This document shows, one piece after another, positions 28,498 to 37,652 of a DNA stretch of 64,000 nt. The translations under genes and the position numbers were made by a program. Under the pieces are notes generated by a model. That model made no database searches, was not told the DNA's origin, and worked only from the letters and a program-made list of their open reading frames with translations. This DNA comes from Flavobacteriaceae bacterium. Lineage in GTDB: Bacteria > Bacteroidota > Bacteroidia > Flavobacteriales > Flavobacteriaceae. The stretch is from the NCBI GenBank assembly GCA_029248185.1, contig JAQWJV010000010.1, positions 18,577 to 82,576 on the forward strand, written 5' to 3'. The stretch's first letter is position 1, and each line of letters starts with the position of its first letter.

Positions 28498-28638
28498 CCC
28501 TTATTCATTCGAAAAAAACAAGGTGATTCTATTCCTTTTTAATTACTAATAGTCAAAATTATTCTTGGGAAGATATAATTTTTTGGATTAAAATTCATCT
28601 GTATGGTTTTAACTTTTTTTTTGTGGAATAATTAGTTC

Positions 28639-28668
28639 AAAAGGTTTGTACATTAGTGCGAACCTTTT
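28639..28668. other. Inverted repeat in the leader of the gamma-glutamyltransferase-like gene
   Basis: AAAAGGTT and AACCTTTT form 8-base arms around a 14-base loop, with more Ts following. It ends 11 bases before the ATG. It could be a weak leader hairpin or a regulator site. There is no plus-strand gene upstream that would need a terminator. Confidence 0.3.
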
Positions 28669-28679
28669 TTTACTTCAAA

Positions 28680-30281
28680 ATGCATAAAATTTCATTTAAA
28701 TTCAGCTTGGTTTTTTTAATCGTGTTTGTATCCTGCAAGCAACAAATAAATAAACCCTATCTCAACAATACTATTGCTGCTGCACATCCTCTTGCCTCTA
28801 AAGCGGGAAAAGCGATGTTTGAACAGGGAGGAAATGCATTTGATGCTGCAGTCTCTGCTGCTTTCACCCTTGCTGTGGTTGAACCTAGTATGAGTGGAAT
28901 TGGAGGGAGACTTCAGGCTATTTATCAAACCGAAACGGGTAAAATTGGGGGAGTAGATGCCGCTACGCAAGTACCAAAAAATTATATTCCTTCAGAGGAA
29001 AAAAATGCCTACGGGTACAAAACCATTGGAATACCCGGTGTAGTAGCTGGACTTTTAAAACTTCATTCAGAGCATGGAAAGCTGACTTTGTCACAAGTAA
29101 TGCAGCCTGCGATTTTGTATGCCCAAAATGGTTTTCAGTTATTGTCTGGGGAAGCGATAAGACAACAAAGTGTCAAGGAAATTACAGTTCAATTTAAGGG
29201 TACTAAAAAGCATTTTTTAAAAGAAGATGGAACCTCTTTTAATGCGGGAGAATTGATCGTTCAAAAAGAGTTAGCCAACACACTAAAACAAATCGCAGCC
29301 CAAGGTAAAGCGGGATTTTATGAAGGTGCAGTTGCCGAAAAAATGGTAGAGGATATCCAGTCCAATGGGGGAATCTTGACATTGGAGGATTTGAAAAACT
29401 ATAAAGCATTAGATTCAGAAATTGTTACAGGTCTTTTTCAGGGCAACCAGGTCCATAGTTTATACCTCCCTTCTTTTGGAGCGATAAGCATTCAGATTTT
29501 ACAAATTTTAGATAATTTACCTAACTCAACTACTGAGGAAGAATGGGCGCTAGCTGTTGGTGATGCAACAAAAATAGCCTACTCCCAACGAAAGCATCAG
29601 GTAGATAGAGACTCTTTAACCAAAATACTATCTTATGACAATGCTAAAACTATTGCTGAATCTATAGTAGGAGGAACCCATAAAAGAGTTGCTCAAATCC
29701 CAAGTGAATTACCCAAGTCTTGGACAGTTGCTATGGGACATACTTCTCATTTAACGACTGCTGATGCCTATGGAAATGTAGTTTCTTTAACCCAAACCGT
29801 AGGCCCTAATATGGGTTCTAAAGTTGCAACAGAAGATCTTGGGTTTTTATATGCGGTGACCCTAGGAGGTTACTTAGGAGAGTACAAGCCTGGAGACCGT
29901 TCTAATTCGCATATATCTCCTACCTTATTTACAAAAAATAATCAAGTGTTACTCGCATTGGGTGCCGCGGGTGGTAGTAGAATTGTAACAGCAGTTACTC
30001 AAGTTGCACACCGTTATTTTTCTGAAAAACATACGCTAAAGAAATCCATTATGTTGCCACGGGTCTATCCGTATAAAGACTCACTTTGGATAGAAGCTCA
30101 TGAAGGTTTAGCGTCTTTGAATGCCAAGTTGGATCCTTCTGTATTTCCTGTTAAAATGATTGATGAAAAAGCACGATTTGGGCGCGTTCATGCTGTGGCG
30201 TTGGATACTTTGACAAACTCTTGGATAGGTGCAGCAGATCCGGATTGGGAGGGAACTGCAGTATATTTTGAAACACCTTAA
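28680..30281 (+). CDS. Gamma-glutamyltransferase family lipoprotein
   Basis: An Ntn-hydrolase-family protein of 533 residues, probably in the periplasm on a lipid anchor (lipobox FVSC near residue 19). N-terminal landmarks are AAAHPLASKAGKAMFEQGGNAFDAAVSAAF and GIGGRLQAIY. The putative autocleavage site is in GHTSHLTTADAYGNVVSLTQT, with Thr355 aligned to the E. coli nucleophile Thr391. The GGSRIVTAVTQV segment matches the C-terminal part. The usual G-G-F/G-G motif reads GIGGRLQ, so substrate may differ from glutathione. I use the ATG and not a GTG 24 bases upstream. Located next to an amino acid permease, which fits peptide or gamma-glutamyl compound use. Confidence 0.85.
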   Translation: MHKISFKFSLVFLIVFVSCKQQINKPYLNNTIAAAHPLASKAGKAMFEQGGNAFDAAVSAAFTLAVVEPSMSGIGGRLQAIYQTETGKIGGVDAATQVPKNYIPSEEKNAYGYKTIGIPGVVAGLLKLHSEHGKLTLSQVMQPAILYAQNGFQLLSGEAIRQQSVKEITVQFKGTKKHFLKEDGTSFNAGELIVQKELANTLKQIAAQGKAGFYEGAVAEKMVEDIQSNGGILTLEDLKNYKALDSEIVTGLFQGNQVHSLYLPSFGAISIQILQILDNLPNSTTEEEWALAVGDATKIAYSQRKHQVDRDSLTKILSYDNAKTIAESIVGGTHKRVAQIPSELPKSWTVAMGHTSHLTTADAYGNVVSLTQTVGPNMGSKVATEDLGFLYAVTLGGYLGEYKPGDRSNSHISPTLFTKNNQVLLALGAAGGSRIVTAVTQVAHRYFSEKHTLKKSIMLPRVYPYKDSLWIEAHEGLASLNAKLDPSVFPVKMIDEKARFGRVHAVALDTLTNSWIGAADPDWEGTAVYFETP

Positions 30282-30386
30282 TGAAACTAAAAAAGTGTTT
30301 TTTTTAGAGAAAATTTAACAATTAAAAAAACGGTAAAATAATTCCCTGTTTTATTTAATCCCTTACATTTATCAAAAATAAAATTA

Positions 30387-31256
30387 ATGAAACAACACAA
30401 AACCTTATCTCTTTTTATAACAAGTCTATTTGTTTTCTTTTTCTCAAACCTTTCAACTCTTTTAGCGCAAGATGCTTTTGGTGGCTTGGCATTGTATACG
30501 GTCAGAAATGACATGGGTAAATCTCCTGAAACAACCCTTCAGGCAGTAGCGGATGCAGGCTATGTATCGATTGAAGCTGCAGGCTACAAAGAGGGAAAGT
30601 TTTACGATTATTCTCCCCTAGAGTTTAAGGCCCTTTTGAGTTATCTTAACCTCACCCCTTTGAGTTCACATAACTCTGATGTTTCCTTGGATAATGCCGA
30701 TGCAATGATGGCAGATGTAAAAACGGCTGGATTTGAATATTTTGTTGTTCCTATTCCTCCCATGGGACTATTTAAGTCAGGAGCAAAGGGAATGCGTATG
30801 GAAGGTGGAGCGGAAAACTTAGCCAATATTTTAAATGTTTTAGGAAAGAAAGCAAAGGCAATGGGACTGAAGCTATTGTATCATAATCACGATTTTGAAT
30901 TTACAGCCGATGCTAATGGAGAAGTGGTAATTGATTATCTACTTGAGCATTGTGATCCTGAATTTGTTAATTTTCAGATGGATTTATATTGGGTAACAAA
31001 AGCAGGTGCAGACCCATTAGTGTATTTCGAAAAGTATCCTGGACGATTTAAGCTGTGGCATGTGAAAGACATGGATGAAAAAGGTCGTTTTGCCCCTGTT
31101 GGACAAGGAACAATTGACTTTGAACGTATTCTTGCAAAAAAAGAACGTTCAGGGATGAAAGCGTATTTTGTAGAACAAGATGTAACAATTCACATGAAAC
31201 CCCTTGAGGCGATAAAGGTCAGTCATGAGGGATTGAAGAAATTTGGATTTAACTAA
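30387..31256 (+). CDS. Exported sugar phosphate isomerase/epimerase (AP-endonuclease 2 TIM barrel)
   Basis: A 289-residue protein with a signal peptide of about 28 residues ending at LLAQ. The mature chain is a xylose-isomerase-like TIM barrel: GGLALYTVRNDM, SIEAAGYKEG, LLYHNHDFEF, FQMDLYWVTKAG and KLWHVKDMDEKGRFAPVGQG carry the metal-binding Glu, His and Asp positions of the family. The substrate is unknown; relatives act on free sugars, inositols or 3-keto-sugar intermediates. Export argues against a phosphorylated substrate. A terminator follows it. Confidence 0.88.
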   Translation: MKQHKTLSLFITSLFVFFFSNLSTLLAQDAFGGLALYTVRNDMGKSPETTLQAVADAGYVSIEAAGYKEGKFYDYSPLEFKALLSYLNLTPLSSHNSDVSLDNADAMMADVKTAGFEYFVVPIPPMGLFKSGAKGMRMEGGAENLANILNVLGKKAKAMGLKLLYHNHDFEFTADANGEVVIDYLLEHCDPEFVNFQMDLYWVTKAGADPLVYFEKYPGRFKLWHVKDMDEKGRFAPVGQGTIDFERILAKKERSGMKAYFVEQDVTIHMKPLEAIKVSHEGLKKFGFN

Positions 31257-31279
31257 GAGTTTAAATTTTCATACAATAG

Positions 31280-31311
31280 AAAAGTCCGAGCGTATGTTCG
31301 GACTTTTTTTT
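31280..31311 (+). terminator. Terminator after the exported sugar isomerase
   Basis: AAAAGTCCGA pairs with TCGGACTTTT around an 8-base loop and is followed by a T-run. It lies between two convergent genes. On the minus strand the T-run is shorter, so it may work in both directions with lower efficiency there. Confidence 0.85.
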
Positions 31312-31319
31312 ATATTCAA

Positions 31320-31865
31320 TTACTCCACTTCAACAATAAGTTCAATTTCAACAGCAATTCCCATGGGAAGTGAGGCCATACCAACAGCAGATCGAGCGTG
31401 TCTTCCTTTTTCTCCAAAGACCTCAACCATCAGGTCTGAAAATCCATTGATTACTTTGGGGGGGTCCATAAAATCTGGGGCGGAATTAACCATACCCAAC
31501 ACTTTAACAATTCGCTTTACTCTCTTTAAATCCCCAAGTTGAGCTTTTAAAATGGCTAACTGATTTATTCCTGTGATACGTGCAGCTTCATACCCTTGCG
31601 CAATAGTAAGATCCGCACCCACTTTTCCAGTGATATAAGTTCCATCCTCTTTTGCAGGACCATTCCCAGAAAGGAATAATAGATTTCCTGTGCGCACGGC
31701 TTGTACATAATTGGCTACGGGCGTTGAAGGTGTCGGAAGCGTAATTCCTAATCTCTCAAGTTGGGCTTCTGGGTTATAAGCTGAAATTGTTTTTTCTTGT
31801 GCATTAATGGGAGAATAAAAATGGAAAAGTGTAATTAAAATAACAGTCAATATTGATTTTTTCAT
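31320..31865 (-). CDS. Exported RidA family protein
   Basis: A 181-residue Rid protein with a cleavable signal peptide of about 22 residues (SPINAQ). The Rid domain shows AVRTGNLLFLSGNGP and the conserved catalytic arginine in HARSAVGMASLP (Arg158). RidA proteins normally hydrolyse reactive enamine/imine intermediates in the cytosol; this one should sit in the periplasm. It has no close operon partner, though the SOUL gene lies 26 bases upstream on the same strand. A second Rid domain, without the Arg, occurs in the AKR fusion nearby. Confidence 0.88.
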   Translation of the reverse strand: MKKSILTVILITLFHFYSPINAQEKTISAYNPEAQLERLGITLPTPSTPVANYVQAVRTGNLLFLSGNGPAKEDGTYITGKVGADLTIAQGYEAARITGINQLAILKAQLGDLKRVKRIVKVLGMVNSAPDFMDPPKVINGFSDLMVEVFGEKGRHARSAVGMASLPMGIAVEIELIVEVE

Positions 31866-31891
31866 AATTCAATTTAGTTAAAGGGTGTTTT

Positions 31892-32485
31892 TTATTTTGA
31901 AAATTTTATGGCGAATAAAATCTCATTTTTTCGGTTAAAGATAGTATATGGGCTGTTGTAAATCAGAACTACTGGAGAGCCCGTAAATGAAATATTATTT
32001 TCTGCTAATATCTTTTTTCCTTTTTCAATGATCATTTGTTCTTTTTTTGTGTTGGTGTATCCGCTAAATTTAAATGCAGCGAAATATCCAGCTTTGGATT
32101 GATAGACTTCTACATTATTGGATGTGGGAAGCGGCGTATTTTCAAGATCAAATTGTTTAGGAAGTACAAATTCCATAGTCTCACTTCCCCCATTTTTATC
32201 CCTATGAACAGGGGTGGTCATAGCAATCTTTTGTTGTTCTGAATTATTTCCTGAAATGTATTTGAAGAGTGACGAAAATCCTCCTTTATTGTTGGTTTTT
32301 ACTTTCATGACAGAAGGATAAAACCGAATTTCTCCCTCAGAAAACGTTTGGATTACATCGTAAGACTGAGTTTCATATCCTTGAGCCATAATGAAATTAA
32401 GATTTAAAAAAATGAAAACAAAACAACACCATTTGGCATATATTATCCCAGAATAGTTTGATAAAAACTTAGGATTCGAGAGCAT
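31892..32485 (-). CDS. Exported SOUL-family haem-binding protein
   Basis: A protein of 197 residues with a hydrophobic N-terminal export signal ending near FIMAQG. The mature part has SOUL/HBP landmarks: YETQSYDVIQ, EIRFYPSVMKV, KIAMTTPVHRD, MEFVLPKQF and YFAAFKFSGYTN. Family members bind haem or porphyrin loosely. The ATG at 32485 is chosen over one 15 bases earlier because it still gives a full signal peptide and reduces the overlap with the upstream gene. That overlap (about 17 bases) suggests co-transcription with the Tat-exported TIM barrel. Confidence 0.85.
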   Translation of the reverse strand: MLSNPKFLSNYSGIIYAKWCCFVFIFLNLNFIMAQGYETQSYDVIQTFSEGEIRFYPSVMKVKTNNKGGFSSLFKYISGNNSEQQKIAMTTPVHRDKNGGSETMEFVLPKQFDLENTPLPTSNNVEVYQSKAGYFAAFKFSGYTNTKKEQMIIEKGKKILAENNISFTGSPVVLIYNSPYTIFNRKNEILFAIKFSK

Positions 32486-33518
32486 TTTTACAATAAGCAA
32501 TGGATTTTTTTATTTCAGCAATGATGGAAGAGTCCTCGGGAGTGTCATACTCATATTCAATGGTAGCAGGGAAATTATATTGATTGTCTCGCATCAATTG
32601 AAGCACCTCTTTTATAGGAGTGTCGCCGTTTCCAAAGACAACATTTTTCTTACCATTTTCTGGTTTTTGTCTGTCCTTGACATGCATACTCAAGATGTGT
32701 TGGTTATTTTTTTGAATAAACTCGATAGAATCTGTATTGCCAGCGGCAGTATAATGACCCAGATCTAAATTCATTGCATTATGAGTAGATTGTTCCAAAG
32801 CGGTATCCCACCAATGCGCATGCTGTTGTTCATGACCGTGGTAGGCTACTTTGATTCCATTTTTTTCTCCCATTTTCCCTAATTTGAGGGTATGTTCACT
32901 CTCTCTAGGCAGTTCAAGGGTCACATGAGAGGCACCAAGTCTTTTTCCCGCTTGCATTGCATAATGGATGTTCTCATCTGAATTTTTTGCTGAGAGTAGG
33001 TAGTCCGGTTTAAAGGCATAAATCTCTACCCCTGCATCGTTGTACATTTTACGGAGTTGATCAAAGCCATCTAATGATCGAGTCGCATTCCATTTTTCGA
33101 CTTCTTTGTCATAGGATTCATTTTGCATCTTTAGGTCTTCTAATTCTTTTTTGTCTTCTGAGGACAAGTCTTTGTTTCGTTCTTTACGAAGTAATCCATA
33201 ATATTTTCTGCGATCCACTTTATTGATAGGTCGTCCAATAAAAGATTCTGCAGTTCTTCCCATTAATTCTACGCCACTTACTCCGCAATCTAAAATATAC
33301 TGTAATGTAGCTTCAGCACTTTGCTCCTTCATTGCTCTAAAAGAATAAGTAATAAGTCCCAGTTGAACCCCATTTATTTTTGAATTCGGGGATAACAAAT
33401 TGGGGATGTATGCGGGAGCTCCCCATAGTTTTGTTCCTAGTAAAGGAATGCCAGCAGCCAAGGTTGTGGTTTTCCCGATAAAGGAACGTCGAGATAAAAA
33501 AGTTTTTTTGGATTTCAT
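32469..33518 (-). CDS. Tat-exported sugar phosphate isomerase/epimerase (TIM barrel)
   Basis: A 349-residue protein with a twin-arginine signal at residues 9-16 (SRRSFIGK) and a hydrophobic stretch ending near LWGAPAY. The rest is an AP-endonuclease 2/xylose-isomerase-like barrel: GLITYSFRAM, GVSGVELMG, VAYHGHEQQHAHW, MNLDLGHYTAAG, SMHVKDRQK and FPATIEYEYDTPED. Tat export fits folding with a metal cofactor in the cytosol. The open frame extends upstream to 33701, but that part covers the divergent lldD-like gene and lacks family similarity. Second exported TIM barrel of this type in 3 kb. Confidence 0.88.
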   Translation of the reverse strand: MKSKKTFLSRRSFIGKTTTLAAGIPLLGTKLWGAPAYIPNLLSPNSKINGVQLGLITYSFRAMKEQSAEATLQYILDCGVSGVELMGRTAESFIGRPINKVDRRKYYGLLRKERNKDLSSEDKKELEDLKMQNESYDKEVEKWNATRSLDGFDQLRKMYNDAGVEIYAFKPDYLLSAKNSDENIHYAMQAGKRLGASHVTLELPRESEHTLKLGKMGEKNGIKVAYHGHEQQHAHWWDTALEQSTHNAMNLDLGHYTAAGNTDSIEFIQKNNQHILSMHVKDRQKPENGKKNVVFGNGDTPIKEVLQLMRDNQYNFPATIEYEYDTPEDSSIIAEIKKSIAYCKNALES

Positions 33519-33594
33519 GGAAAGTTTATTTAATTTAAATTTAGACATTATTTTTAGTAAAAAGTTTAAATTTACGTTTAAAAGCAGTAAGATT

Positions 33595-34731
33595 TTGAAT
33601 CTAAAATACCCTTCGGTTGATGACCTTCGCCTCAAAGCGAAAAGTAAAATGCCAAAATTTGCTTTTGAATATTTGGATGGTGGATGTAATGAAGATGTCA
33701 ATCTAAGGAAAAATACTTCGGATATTCGTAGTGTAGAATTAATTCCAAATTATTTAAAAGACAAGGTAAAAGTAGATTTAACAACTTCTCTTTTTGGTGA
33801 AACTTATGCTGCTCCTTTTGGAGTGGCACCCGTTGGACTTCAAGGATTGATGTGGCCAAAAGCTCCTGAGATATTAGCCCACGCGGCAAAGAAGCATAAT
33901 CTCCCTTTTGTTTTAAGTACAGTGTCAACAGCCAGTATTGAAAAAATTGGAAAAATTTCTGAAGGTAAGGCATGGTTTCAATTATACTATCCAGCAAAAA
34001 AAGAAGTGAGAGACGATATTATTCAGCGTGCCTCAAATGCGGGCTATCCTGTGTTAGTTTTATTGAGTGATGTTCCCACTTTCGGTTTTCGACCTCGTGA
34101 TATTCGTAATGGCCTTGCGATGCCACCGAAGATGTCCTTAAATAATTTTGTTCAAATTTTAAAGCGTCCTGAATGGGCTTTAAAAACACTGATTAACGGA
34201 CAGCCTCAGTTTGAAACTTTACTTCCTTACATGCCCAAAGGACTGAATTTAAGACAGTTGGGTAAATTCATGGATGAGACCTTTGATGGACGTTTAAATG
34301 TAGAAAAAATCAAACCCATCCGTGACCAATGGAAAGGTAAAATTGTTTTGAAGGGAGTGGCAAGTGAAACGGATATGGAAAAGGCGATATCCTTGGGGAT
34401 AGATGGTGTGATTATTTCAAACCACGGTGGAAGACAGTTGGATGCGGGACAATCAACCTTACACGCGTTACAAAGCTTAAATAAGAAATATGAAAATCAA
34501 ATTACCATTATGATGGATAGTGGGTTACGTTCAGGTACTGATGTCGCTAGAACCCTAGCTAGCGGGGCAAAATTTACTTTTTTGGGTCGCTCATTTATGT
34601 ATGGAGTGGGAGCTCTTGGAACGCAAGGAGGGGAACACACTATGGAACTTATAAAAACAGAATTAAAACAAGTAATGGATCAAGTTGGTTGTGAAAAAAC
34701 ATTAGATCTATCAAATTTTTTAGTAAAATAA
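33595..34731 (+). CDS. lldD: FMN-dependent alpha-hydroxy acid dehydrogenase (L-lactate dehydrogenase type)
   Basis: Oxidises L-lactate or a similar 2-hydroxyacid, passing electrons to the respiratory chain. The family opening YPSVDDLRLKAKSKMPKFAFEYLDGG is intact, followed by APFGVAPVGLQG, the catalytic His in ISNHGGRQLD and the FMN-phosphate loop DSGLRSGTDV. The frame is open to 33400, but upstream codons overlap the divergent gene. I choose TTG at 33595 (378 residues, usual size); ATG at 33517 would overlap the divergent start by two bases and is the alternative. It is 2 bases ahead of xylB, so lactate-type oxidation and xylose use share an operon. Confidence 0.88.
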   Translation: MNLKYPSVDDLRLKAKSKMPKFAFEYLDGGCNEDVNLRKNTSDIRSVELIPNYLKDKVKVDLTTSLFGETYAAPFGVAPVGLQGLMWPKAPEILAHAAKKHNLPFVLSTVSTASIEKIGKISEGKAWFQLYYPAKKEVRDDIIQRASNAGYPVLVLLSDVPTFGFRPRDIRNGLAMPPKMSLNNFVQILKRPEWALKTLINGQPQFETLLPYMPKGLNLRQLGKFMDETFDGRLNVEKIKPIRDQWKGKIVLKGVASETDMEKAISLGIDGVIISNHGGRQLDAGQSTLHALQSLNKKYENQITIMMDSGLRSGTDVARTLASGAKFTFLGRSFMYGVGALGTQGGEHTMELIKTELKQVMDQVGCEKTLDLSNFLVK

Positions 34732-34733
34732 CT

Positions 34734-36221
34734 ATGTTTTACATTGGATATGACATTGGGAGTTCATCTGTTAAAGTTGCTTTGGTGGATGCAAAAACAA
34801 ACCAAAAAATTGCCGTAGTTACGGAGCCCAAAACCGAAATGTCTATAGATGCTTTACAGTTAGGTTGGGCCGAACAGGATCCAGAAATGTGGTGGACGCA
34901 TTTATGTCAGGGAACAAAACGTATTATTGCAGAAAATAAAATTGACGGAAAACAAATTCTAGCCCTTGGTATTTCGTATCAAATGCACGGTCTTGTCTTA
35001 CTGGATAAAGAAAAAAGAAGCCTACGAAAATCCATCATTTGGTGTGATAGTAGGGCAGTAGCTATTGGAGATGAAGCTGCAAAAGAAATTGGCGAAGCAA
35101 AGTATGGATCACATCTACTCAATGCACCGGGTAATTTTACAGCCAGTAAACTGAAATGGGTTAAAGACAATGAGCCTGAACTTTACAGTAAAATTCATCA
35201 TTATATGTTACCGGGTGATTTTATTGCTTTTAAGCTTACGGGAGAAGTGGCAACCACTAAGAATGGTCTTTCTGAGGGAATGCTATGGGATTACAAGGAT
35301 AAAAAAGTTGCAGATTGGTTACTGAATTTTTATGGTATAGACCCTTCATTAACCCCAGCTGTGGTTGGAAATTTTGAGGATCAAGGCTTTGTTACCTCAG
35401 AAGCATCCTCTCAGACCGGATTGCCTTTAGGGATTCCTATTCGATATAGAGCTGGAGACCAGCCCAATAATGCTTTGGCATTGAATATACTAAAACCTGG
35501 AGAGGTCGCTGCAACTGGTGGAACTTCGGGAGTCTTATTTGCGGTTACAGATAGAGAAAATTCAAAAGAGTATTTCAGAGTCAATCACTTTGCGCATGTA
35601 AATTACACAATAGCTAAACCCGTTATTGGGACTTTACTCTGCGTTAACGGTGCGGGTATACAATATAGTTGGTTGAAAAGGATAACTCAAGCAGTAAGCT
35701 TTAACGAAATGAATGATTGGGCTTCTGAGATTCCTATAGGTAGCGACGGGCTTACAATTCTTCCCTTTGGAAATGGTGTGGAACGGATGCTGTTTAATAA
35801 GACTCCCGGGGCTCGTTTGAGTAACTTAAATTTAAATGTTCATGGAAAAGGACATTTATGCCGAGCTGCCTTGGAAGGAATTGCTTTTTCTTTTGCTTAC
35901 GGAATGGAAATTATGCGAGAAGATGCCCTGGATATTCAGGTAGTGAGAGCTGGAAATGATAATTTATTTCGCTCTTCTATTTTTTCATCTACTGTTTCTA
36001 GTTTATTGGGACAGCCCATAGAAATATATAATACAACAGGTGCTATTGGTGCTGCCAGAGCTGCAGGTATTGAAAACAATTCCATTCAAGATTATTCGGA
36101 TAGAGTTGCTGCCATTGATCGGGTGTCAGTAGTGCAGCCAGAGAAAACAAATGAAGCCTTTTTTGAAGCTTATCAAAAGTGGAAAGAGGAATTAAAAAAT
36201 GCTTTAAAAAATCAAAACTAA
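34734..36221 (+). CDS. xylB: Xylulokinase (FGGY family)
   Basis: Phosphorylates D-xylulose to xylulose 5-phosphate, which enters the pentose phosphate pathway. The 495-residue two-domain kinase has the N-terminal phosphate loop YDIGSSSVKVAL, the substrate region ISYQMHGLVL with WCDSRA, GDQPNNALAL carrying the catalytic Asp, and the GGTSGVLFAV and AALEGIAFSFAYGMEIM segments of the C-terminal half. Coupled between lldD and xylA, so the D-xylose assignment is well supported by context. No xylose transporter or xylR is visible in the window. Confidence 0.95.
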   Translation: MFYIGYDIGSSSVKVALVDAKTNQKIAVVTEPKTEMSIDALQLGWAEQDPEMWWTHLCQGTKRIIAENKIDGKQILALGISYQMHGLVLLDKEKRSLRKSIIWCDSRAVAIGDEAAKEIGEAKYGSHLLNAPGNFTASKLKWVKDNEPELYSKIHHYMLPGDFIAFKLTGEVATTKNGLSEGMLWDYKDKKVADWLLNFYGIDPSLTPAVVGNFEDQGFVTSEASSQTGLPLGIPIRYRAGDQPNNALALNILKPGEVAATGGTSGVLFAVTDRENSKEYFRVNHFAHVNYTIAKPVIGTLLCVNGAGIQYSWLKRITQAVSFNEMNDWASEIPIGSDGLTILPFGNGVERMLFNKTPGARLSNLNLNVHGKGHLCRAALEGIAFSFAYGMEIMREDALDIQVVRAGNDNLFRSSIFSSTVSSLLGQPIEIYNTTGAIGAARAAGIENNSIQDYSDRVAAIDRVSVVQPEKTNEAFFEAYQKWKEELKNALKNQN

Positions 36222-36227
36222 ATTATT

Positions 36228-37553
36228 GTGATACTAACAGGAGAAAAAGAATTTTATAATGGAATTGGTGCCATTTCCTATGAAGGAAAAACATCAGACA
36301 ATCCATTAGCGTATAAGTTTTATAATCCAGATCAAATGGTCATGGGGAAATCTATGCGAGAACACTTTAGATTTGCAATTGCCTACTGGCATAGCTTTTG
36401 TGGACAAGGTGGCGATCCTTTTGGACCCGGTACGCAACAGTTTCCATGGGATCAGTCCAACGATCCTATCCAGCGCGCCAAAGATAAAGCGGATGCTGCC
36501 TTTGAATTTATTACTAAAATGGGGTTCGATTATTTTTGTTTCCATGATATAGATTTAGTAGATGAGGCTGAAACCTTAGCTAAAAACGAAAAACGATTAC
36601 ATCAGATCTCTGAATACATAGCTCAAAAGAAAAAAGCCTCTGGTGTTAAGCTTTTGTGGGGAACTGCAAATTGTTTTTCAAATCCTATTTATATGAACGG
36701 TGCTGCCACCAATCCTGATTTTAATGTGGTAGCAAGAGCGGGTGCTCAAATTAAAATGGCACTGGACATTACCATAGAATTGGGAGGTGAAAATTATGTT
36801 TTTTGGGGAGGTCGTGAAGGCTATATGTCACTGCTAAATACCGATATGGGGAGAGAGTTGGATCATATGGCTCAAATGTTAACTATGGCAAGAGATTATG
36901 CAAGAGGACAAGGATTTAAAGGAAGCTTTTTTATCGAGCCTAAACCCATGGAACCAATGAAGCATCAGTATGATTTTGATGCAGCAACTGCGATCGGATT
37001 TTTGAGAGAACATAATTTAGACAAAGATTTCAAACTTAATATTGAAGTAAACCATGCGACCTTGGCGCAACATACTTTTGAACATGAATTGGCTGTTGCA
37101 GCAAATGCTGGCATGTTGGGAAGTGTGGATGCGAATAGAGGTGACAATCAAAACGGTTGGGACACAGATCAATTTCCAGTAAATCTTTATGAAGTTACTG
37201 AAGCGATGCTTGTCTTCCTCCAAGCGGGTGGACTTCAAGGAGGAGGAATTAATTTTGATGCAAAAATCCGAAGAAATTCTACCGACTTAGAAGATTTGTT
37301 CCATGCTCATATTGGTGGAGCAGATATTTTCGCTAGGGCCCTGTTGGTCGCAGAAAAAATCTTAACAGAGTCTCCCTATTCAGCAATGAGAGAGGAAAGA
37401 TATGCTTCCTTCGATTCGACTAAGGGTAAAGCCTTTGAAGCTGGAAAATTATCATTGGAAGAAATTGCAAAAATCGCACTCAATGGTGAGGATCCAAAAA
37501 GAATTAGTGGGAAGCAAGAACGTTTTGAAAATATCATTAATCAGTATATTTAA
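36228..37553 (+). CDS. xylA: Xylose isomerase
   Basis: Interconverts D-xylose and D-xylulose in the cytosol using two divalent metals. The 441-residue class II enzyme has [15 protein letters not shown], the catalytic pair in CFHDIDL (His106, Asp109), [26 protein letters not shown] and [18 protein letters not shown]. The start is GTG, six bases behind xylB, matching the length and N-terminus of homologues. Last gene of the lldD-xylB-xylA operon before a hairpin with T-run. Confidence 0.97.
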   Translation: MILTGEKEFYNGIGAISYEGKTSDNPLAYKFYNPDQMVMGKSMREHFRFAIAYWHSFCGQGGDPFGPGTQQFPWDQSNDPIQRAKDKADAAFEFITKMGFDYFCFHDIDLVDEAETLAKNEKRLHQISEYIAQKKKASGVKLLWGTANCFSNPIYMNGAATNPDFNVVARAGAQIKMALDITIELGGENYVFWGGREGYMSLLNTDMGRELDHMAQMLTMARDYARGQGFKGSFFIEPKPMEPMKHQYDFDAATAIGFLREHNLDKDFKLNIEVNHATLAQHTFEHELAVAANAGMLGSVDANRGDNQNGWDTDQFPVNLYEVTEAMLVFLQAGGLQGGGINFDAKIRRNSTDLEDLFHAHIGGADIFARALLVAEKILTESPYSAMREERYASFDSTKGKAFEAGKLSLEEIAKIALNGEDPKRISGKQERFENIINQYI

Positions 37554-37596
37554 ATTACTGCTTAGACTACTATTCATAAGATTTGATAATTAATTT

Positions 37597-37625
37597 AAAA
37601 AAAATGACACTGTGTCATTTTTTTT
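37597..37625. terminator. Symmetric hairpin/palindrome between xylA and etfB
   Basis: An A-run, then ATGACAC-T-GTGTCAT, then a T-run form an almost perfect 29-base palindrome. It reads as a bidirectional terminator after xylA. Because it ends 27 bases before the etfB ATG and next to a TAGATTCG sequence (7 of 8 to TAnnTTTG), the core ATGACACTGTGTCAT could also be a regulator site at the etfB promoter. Confidence 0.6.
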
Positions 37626-37652
37626 AGTAGATTCGTATTAAAATCTGATTAA

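Noticed and set aside
33519..33701. Upstream extension of the Tat-exported TIM barrel over the lldD start region
   Set aside because: It would place about 60 unrelated residues before a textbook twin-arginine signal and is the complement of conserved lldD codons.
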